From Paulinella micropora (taxonomy: Eukaryota; Cercozoa; Imbricatea; Euglyphida; Paulinellidae): 64,000 nucleotides of DNA. How positions within the stretch are numbered: position 1 is the first letter of the stretch; each line of letters begins with the position of its first letter. The translations under genes were made by a program, and so were the position numbers. Where the stretch lies: assembly GCA_019918135.1 (NCBI GenBank), contig WBZZ01001376.1:15001-79000 (forward strand), written 5' to 3'. The notes beneath the pieces are model-generated. The model was not told where the DNA came from. It was given only the letters and a program-made list of their open reading frames with translations, and ran no database searches. Of this stretch, positions 58,651 through 64,000 are shown piece after piece.

Positions 58651-59400
58651 TTAGTAGTAATGCCGGATCGATCCACAGCTGTCACATCTGTCGCAGAGGC
58701 GCAACGGGCGGCTGGCGTACGGCCTTCTCCGCCGGAGCCGAGAACGACTGCGGACCGCTAAGGAACGCAGATCGACCAGGACGGCTCCGCTCCAATATAA
58801 GTCCGACAGCCTGTTCAGAACCTCGACGGAAACAAGTTCTCTGACCGCGGCTTCAATACTACCCATGCTCAGTTCGGAAGGGGGTATGTCCACTACGAGG
58901 CCCAGGAACCATTCCCGTTCGTAGTTTCCGCATTCTACACAGCAGACTTCGGGGTCGGTACACACGAGCTCTAAGCCTATATCTGTCTCGCGCCTTATGG
59001 AGCTGTATAAATAGGAGACATTCAGGCTGGTTTCCAAGAACTCGCCGTAGCCAATGTGCAGGTTCATGCCAGGGATCGCGTAGCTTCTACCCCCGCAGCG
59101 GGACACTGCCTGCTCCCCCGGCCCCGCACTGGTGTATTGGAACGCTAGTTCTGCGATCTTTTCACTCAGGTCCTGATGCCACGTGCTCAGGTAGTTCTGC
59201 TGCGCCAGCCTGGACAAGTGCGCAAACATTGGCCTGCAGACCGCGGCAGGTCAAGCCCAGCCTAGCGGCGGAAGCGGGAGAGCAGTCGGCAATCAGCCCT
59301 AGCAATTCTTGTGGCAGAGCGCTGACTAGGTCTACAAACAACGCTTGGCGGCCGAGCGCCAGCCTCCTTTTCTTCTTCTTGAAAAGAGGGCCCAGAGGGC
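58651..59400 (-). pseudogene. F-box-like protein, interrupted
   Basis: N-terminal block DLVSALPQELLGLIADCSPASAARLGLTCRGLQ is a good F-box (LPxELLxxIxxxxSxxxxxRLxLTCRxL). The C-terminal block (HLSRLAQQNYLSTWHQDLSEKIAEL...ETDIGLELVCTDPEVCCVECGNYEREWFLGL) is a separate domain, unknown to me, with a CCVECGN motif. The two blocks are in different frames that meet near 59,228; about one break. F-box proteins recruit targets to SCF ubiquitin ligases and are abundant in several giant viruses. Confidence 0.55.
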
Positions 59401-59499
59401 CCGCGTGCGCGGTTGAGCTGCGGGCCCTGACAGACCCTGACAGGCCTGTCCTGGTTTTGTACTGCATAAGATTGAAAAAGAACTTTAAGAGCTTCTGTG

Positions 59500-59720
59500 C
59501 CCCGGGGGGCATGCCCCCCGTGCCTCCCCCTCGGGAAACATGCCCCCCGCGCCCCCCCTTCCCACCCCGGGGGGATGCCCCCCGCGCCCCTTGTCTCCGC
59601 TGAACTCATGTTTGTGCAGAACCAAAGAAAAAAAGATTTCTGCTCCAAGACAAGCGACGGTATGGGGAGGGGGGGGAGGTGGAGGGGGGGGGGGTCGCCC
59701 CCCCCTCCCCTCCTTGTAGG
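59500..59720. repeat. GC-rich palindromic insert cluster
   Basis: Three to four hairpins of the form CCCCGGGGGGCATGCCCCCCG, CATGCCCCCCGCGCCCCCC and CCCCGGGGGGATGCCCCCCG (each given in part), then G and C runs to 59,710. Same family as 58,533-58,624. Confidence 0.75.
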
Positions 59721-59744
59721 CTACCTCATGTTGGGGAAATCCGC

Positions 59745-60480
59745 GGAGTTGTAAGACTTGTATCAAGCTTTTTTTATTTAGAGAAAACCTTTTTTTGTGC
59801 TCTTGTCTAATGGCACTTCCAGCACGGGGCCGGCGGCTCCCCGTCCCCTGCCGCGGGTCTGTGGGGCGAGGGTGGGGTTCTGCTCCTCGCCGCCTGCTCC
59901 ATCTGCTTGACGGCCGATCTCTTGGCCCCCCCCCCCCCCCCCGGCACGAGCGAAGCCTCGACATCTCTCAGGGTCAGCGGCGCGTTGGTGGACACAAACT
60001 GTGTCTTGAAAATATACGAGCAAGAGAAGCACACGTAGTGCAGCTGTGACCAGACAGGGCCACAGATCGCCCTTGAAGTCACTCGCACAGCCTGACCCCA
60101 AATCGCGTCTAAGAAACCTTTTGCTACGCGCCCCGGAATAACAACGCATTTTCAGGATTCGCACTGTGCGCATCATCTCCTCGCTCAGCTTCTCCGCCTC
60201 CCGCCGGTTCCCCACTGCTACTAACACTTGTTTCCCACTCAGCAAGTCTAGCTTGATCTTTTGCACTATGCCCTGCCTCATGGCGTGCAGCACCTCGAGC
60301 GATCGTGCGAGAGATCATAAACGCGTCCAGGCAGATGATCTTGTCCGCTTTCCGGACGGGCATCTCCAGCATTCAGCAGATTCATTAGGTCCTTTTCTGT
60401 GTTTAGGCCTTGCGTAGCTTAGTACAGCAGACTTCTCGCACTCTTCCAGCAGCTCGCTCTCTAGAACTTCCTTGTCCGTA
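59745..60480 (-). pseudogene. partial duplicate of the UL9-like helicase gene
   Basis: Carries pieces equal or close to parts of the gene at 61,226-63,903: ADKIICLDAFM-RT, MLHAMRQG, SDFKGDLWP, VSTNAPLTLRDVEASLV and the 3' end with TTGTAAGACTTGTATCAAGC and CTCTTGTCTAATGGC. Several internal sections are missing, and about five or more breaks are present. A stretch LLSGKQVLVAVGNRREAEKLSEEMMR (motif IV-like) is preserved here only. It shows that this gene was duplicated and one copy decayed. Confidence 0.6.
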
Positions 60481-60489
60481 GTTTGTCTA

Positions 60490-60690
60490 CTATGGACCAG
60501 AGCTTTGCACCCCCGATGCCTTCTTCCTCTTCTTTGCTGGGTAATAGTTCAAGAGCCGGCCCACACGCCGCTCAGGTTCTTCCTCCCCATCTGCGCGCTT
60601 GGAATCGCACAGGTTACAGTGCGCTATCAGCCAATTTTCTAAAGTATTGTCATCAACCGAGATCTCAACCTGCGCCTCTTCCTTATGCAT
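60490..60690 (-). CDS. short frame upstream of the partial duplicate
   Basis: 66 residues, MHKEEAQVEISVDDNTLENWLIAHCNLCDSKRADG..., with a CNLC pair and a basic end (AKKRKKAS). It could be the beginning of a helicase-related protein, judged by position, or an unrelated small protein. Weak support. Confidence 0.25.
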   Translation of the reverse strand: MHKEEAQVEISVDDNTLENWLIAHCNLCDSKRADGEEEPERRVGRLLNYYPAKKRKKASGVQSSGP

Positions 60691-60720
60691 TTCGTGCTCT
60701 CGTCTAGCGTATGACAGGGC

Positions 60721-61225
60721 GCATGACGAGTTGGCTCCGAGGGTTGCGGTGAACCCTCCCTCCCCCCCTTCCAGCCCACAAAAATTTTAAGCTCGACGGT
60801 CTTACACCTGGCACTGAAAACTAAGCGAGAGATAGGGAAGAGGGCAGGGGATGGGAAGAGCACGAATTGTCTCCCCGCATCTGAGAACAAGGAGCGGGAG
60901 AGAGAAGGGGGGAGGGAGGGAGGGGGAGGGGGAGGGGGCAGGGGCGCGCTAGGAATGTACACAAAAAATTAATTACAAAAAATCTCTGAAGAATTTTTAA
61001 TCATTAGCGCTGAGAAATAAGAGAGGGAGAGGAAAGGAGCAAGAGAGGGGGGGGAGAGCTTAGTGGAGGGCGTTTTATGTAAGGTATTTCTTTTGTAGCT
61101 TCTGCGCCCCCCGCACAGGCCCGTGCTCCTTGAGCCCCCCCCCCCCCCTAGGCTCAGAGGGTGAGTTGTAAGACTTGTATCAAGCTTTTTTAATATTTAG
61201 AAAAAACCTTTTTCTTTGCTCTTGT
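60721..61225. other. intergenic stretch with purine runs
   Basis: Contains a long GGGAGGGAGGG tract (60,905-60,943), AT-rich parts and a C run (61,137-61,149). From 61,163 on it holds the duplicated 3' flank (TTGTAAGACTTGTATCAAGC) of the helicase gene. No gene that I can support. Confidence 0.4.
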
Positions 61226-61404
61226 CTAATGGCGCTGTTTTTTAGCCAGCGGCTCCCCGTCGCTGCCGCGGGCAGATGCAGGAGGGCTCGCTGGTGACGA
61301 ACGCCCATCGTCTGCGAGCCAACTTGGGTCCGTCAATAAGCTTGAATCCTCTGCGACCTCGTGAATGAGCCGCAAGGGGTCAATTGCCTTTCTTTCTTTC
61401 TCCT

Positions 61405-61450
61405 CCTCCAGCCCGCTGGCGCGGGCAGGAGGGACAGGGGCAGGGGGAGT
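61405..61450. repeat. GC-rich palindromic insert within helicase gene
   Basis: CCAGCCCGCTGGCGCGGGC followed by AGGAGGGACAGGGGCAGGGGG. In the coding frame it reads as PPAPVPPARASGLEEE, so it is tolerated within the protein. Same unit as 57,893 and 62,974. Confidence 0.75.
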
Positions 61451-62969
61451 GTCACAAGGAATATTTACCCCGGACAACTTGACCCCTTTAAACAACACCA
61501 CGCGATAGGTGGCATGCTTGCTCTTGCTTTGCGCATTTTCACGCCGCAATCTTCCGCCGTCGGGTTTCTCTAATCTTTCGAAGCTTGAGCGCAGGCATAT
61601 CTTGAAAAACTGCGCCAGCAAGCCCCGGCAGGCATAGGCTGACAGGGCTGGCGGGGCCACCCCACTCTTTACGTCGGCCACCGGCTCACGGGCCAAACGG
61701 TTCAAAGTATTTCGGCTGATTTCAAGCCCGTGTGACCTTGTCCAGAGCGCATGCCCGTCCCTAAACAACGACTCCAGCTGCATCTGGTTGGCGACCACCG
61801 TCCCCCACGAGATCTCTGCGCCGCCCAGCAGGCGATCCATGGGTCTCTGCAGAGGGCCAGCCTTGCCCTTCTGCAGCTGGGGCTGCGGAAGCAACAGAGT
61901 CGCGAGGGCTTCGAGAAGGATCACGCGGGCCGTGGGGTTTCTGCTCCTCTGCACTGACAAAAGGGGGAGGTCGCCGAGCCCCGCAAATTGTCCCTGCGCC
62001 CAGGCCAGGAAGGTCTCGGGGCGGCCCGAGTACAGGCACCAGGTGCCCAACAGCCCCAGCAGCCGCTTCTGCGCCGCGAGTCGGCACGCCGTCGCGTAGT
62101 CCAACGCAGGCCTTGCCGACGGGTGTCTTAGCAGCAATTTCAGATACGGCACTCGATCCAAGCTCGAACGGCCCGAGGTCCCGTCCCACAGAGGTGTCGT
62201 ACCCGTAACAAGCCTTGCGACGGGTTTGTCTCCGTCCCCCCTCTCCTCCTGTAACCTGATCTCTCTGCGCAGTTCCTCGTCGTTCATGCGCATCGCCGCC
62301 TGCTCCATCTGCTCGACGGCCGATCTCTTGACCTCCTGGCGCTCCTCGCGGGCCTTGTCCGCTTCCTCGTTCCGTTCCTCGTGCATTTCCTCCGTGACTC
62401 CGCCTGGCCACTGGTGCTATTCCTCCGCCCGTGGCAGCTCCGTGGCCGCATAGTCCACTCTGACGAGGTTGTCGCAGCCCATGCGCCACAGGTAATAACA
62501 AAATGTATCCTTGGCCCTATACATAGACAGGTTTCTTTCTAGGGTTGCGTATGCGTTCGAGATGAAGTTCCAGTCGCGCACGGGGATTAATCGCGCCATC
62601 CTGTCCATGCCAACCCGGAGTTTGTGTTGGAAAACGAGCCCGCTTCCTGGTTTGCCTTTCTCTGCATTCACCGTATGCACGAGCGAAGCCTCGACATCTC
62701 TCAGGGTCAGCGGCGCGTTGGTGGACACAAACGGTGTCTTGAAATATACGTGCATTTCATGCACACTGCGCGCCCGCCCACTCATCTGCGCATAGTCCCG
62801 TGCCAGAATCTGGTTGTTGTCCAGCAGCAAATACAGCGCGTGGAAATGGAACTCGCTCACGCCGGGGGGCTCTGTGAAGCTCACTCCAAACGTCAGAGTG
62901 CAAGAGAAGCACACATAATGCAGCTGTGACCAGACGGGCCATAGGTCACCCTTGAAGTCACTCGCGTAG

Positions 62970-63027
62970 CCCTCCAGCCCGCTGCGCGGGCAGGAAGGAA
63001 GAGGCAGGGGGGGGTTCGGGGGGCAGT
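62970..63027. repeat. GC-rich palindromic insert within helicase gene
   Basis: CCTCCAGCCCGCTGCGCGGGC, then AGGAAGGAAGAGGCAGGGGG; the second half resembles that of the unit at 61,405. It interrupts the region between helicase motifs III and V, just where the partial duplicate at 60,090 has no such insert (its CACTCGCACAGCCTGACC runs straight on). Confidence 0.75.
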
Positions 63028-64000
63028 ATTCTCCCCGGCACGATGCTCTGCCTGCTCTTGTGCTCAAAATACTGCCGATTGCTTTGCTTGCGAAAGCTGC
63101 TGCAGCGCAGGTACGTACTGCAGTCCCTGGGGCGCGCAGGCGCATCCGCCATTCCCGGCCCCTGCCTCATGGCGTGCAGCACCTCGAGCGTGCGGGGGGT
63201 CATGAACGCATCTAGGCAAATGATCTTGTCCGCTTCCCGAACGAGCATCTCCAGCGTCAGCAGATTCACCAAGTCCTTTTCGGTGTTTAGGCCTTGCGTA
63301 GCTTGGTACAGCAGACTCTCGCATTCGTCCAGCAGCAAGATGTTGTATGCTACGCCGCCCTGTCTTTGCCCCCTTCTTTCGCCCAGCGAATGCAGGCTTT
63401 CAAACGTCCAGATCCCACGGTCGCTCCCCAACGCATCCAGAGGCTTGAAGCTAAATTTGTAGTCTCTGAACGCATGTGCCTGCGATTCGCAGAAGGTTCG
63501 GCGGCTAGCTAAGATCAGGAACGTAGGGGTGACCCCCGGGCCCAGTTCCTTTTCCCACTTTTGCAGCCAGCGCAGCAGCACCTCGTACATCTCGGGGAGC
63601 CACGCGCCCGGCTTCTTGCGCGTCAGTATCGCCTCCACGAGGTTTCTCTCTTGAGTCGTCTTTCCCGCGCCCAATGACTCTTGCATTAGCATTATCGAGA
63701 AATCGTCGCTGAGCGTGAACGGCTGCACCCACTCCGAAGCTACGTCCTCGCGCACCCTCACAAAGGGGGCCCAATTCTCGTCGGCTTTGCGCAGTCCGTC
63801 CAGCACGCCTATGCAGCCGTAGCAGTCCTGCATCCCCCCGTTCCGGGTCACCCGCGACCCGCCTAAGCTCTTCCAGGTCCCGCCCAAGCACGCGCAGGTC
63901 CACCAGAAATCTGTCTTGTGAACCTCTATCGACTGAGACTCACAATCGTCGCTCGAACAGAGCCCTTGCGTCTCCCATGCAGGCCAGCGCTGCGTCGGGC

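Larger units (their letters stand above)
61226..63903 (-). pseudogene. herpesvirus UL9-like origin-binding helicase, interrupted
   Basis: SF2-type helicase of the Herpes_ori_bp kind. In order: QESLGAGKTTQERNLVEAI (motif I), FLILASRRTFCESQAHAFRD (Ia), IWTFESLHSL, NILLLDECESLLYQ (motif II, DECE), ADKIICLDAFMTPRTLEVLHAM (III-like), CTLTFGVSF (V) and YAQMSGRARSVHEMHVYF (VI). A C-terminal part (ASLVHTVNAEKGKPG...DTFCYYLWRMG) and a helical tail with EERNEEADKAREERQEV follow. The same order is found in UL9 relatives of giant viruses and several eukaryotes. About two to four interruptions; two GC-rich palindromic inserts lie inside. The gene may begin upstream of 63,903. Confidence 0.7.

Overview
The window joins two kinds of DNA. 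Positions 1-32,385 and about 45,250-54,575 are AT-rich and carry genes of small eukaryotic dsDNA viruses of the Polinton-like virus/virophage kind (Preplasmiviricota): double-jelly-roll major capsid protein, penton-like minor capsid protein, FtsK/HerA-type packaging ATPase, Ulp1/adenain-like protease, protein-primed DNA polymerase B, primase-SF3 helicase, fibre proteins and a tyrosine recombinase. The rest, 32,386-45,250 and 54,575-64,000, is very GC-rich, full of long G/C runs, with no introns that I can see. It holds an RPB3-like RNA polymerase subunit, a kinase/pseudokinase pair, tandem leucine-rich-repeat genes, F-box-like proteins and a herpes-UL9-like helicase. That mix suggests either a giant DNA virus (Nucleocytoviricota), possibly an endogenised one, or a compact protist (perhaps algal) nuclear genome. 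The sequence alone does not decide between them.

Left element (1 to about 32.4 kb). The order is: small beta-rich protein, ATPase, basic core-like protein, coiled-coil/proline-rich protein, protease, penton-like protein, capsid protein, fibre-like protein (1-8.2 kb, + strand); two ExoX-C-like small proteins and PolB (8.3-12.1 kb, - strand); a second, different capsid module with its own minor capsid and fibre-like genes (12.2-16.5 kb); a telomere-resolvase-like tyrosine recombinase and a Cys/His-repeat protein (16.8-19.6 kb). At 19.78-20.70 kb lies a striking double palindrome whose two AT-rich apices are in opposite orientation, as in hairpin telomeres that flip-flop. Beyond it come a primase-helicase, a long S74-type fibre gene, a membrane protein with a convergent Cys-rich partner, and a parvovirus-like phospholipase A2 protein (21-32.3 kb). 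The arrangement fits a linear virus genome of roughly 31 kb with covalently closed ends, caught as a telomere-to-telomere junction. Many of its genes are broken, so it is treated as a fossil; the first capsid gene and some others look whole.

Intergenic spaces of the first 9.2 kb are filled with paired hairpins of a common plan (GATATTT at one foot, AAACATCG at the other) whose stems vary with compensating changes. One perfect pair of about 142 bp lies inverted around the capsid gene segment.

Right element (about 45.25-54.58 kb, reversed). It is a shorter relative with the same gene order from fibre to second fibre. It has neither PolB, primase-helicase, recombinase nor telomere, and it lacks the hairpins. 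It is cut at both ends and sits between two truncated GC-rich genes.

GC-rich part. 33.5-38.4 kb has RPB3-like and kinase-like genes; 39.3-45.0 kb is a tandem duplication of a unit of about 2.8 kb with one LRR gene each; 54.6-64 kb has LRR/F-box remnants and two copies, one partial, of an origin-binding-protein-like helicase, with short GC-rich palindromic inserts scattered within and between genes. Interruptions are common throughout. Some in the GC-rich part sit at homopolymer runs and could be sequencing errors rather than decay.
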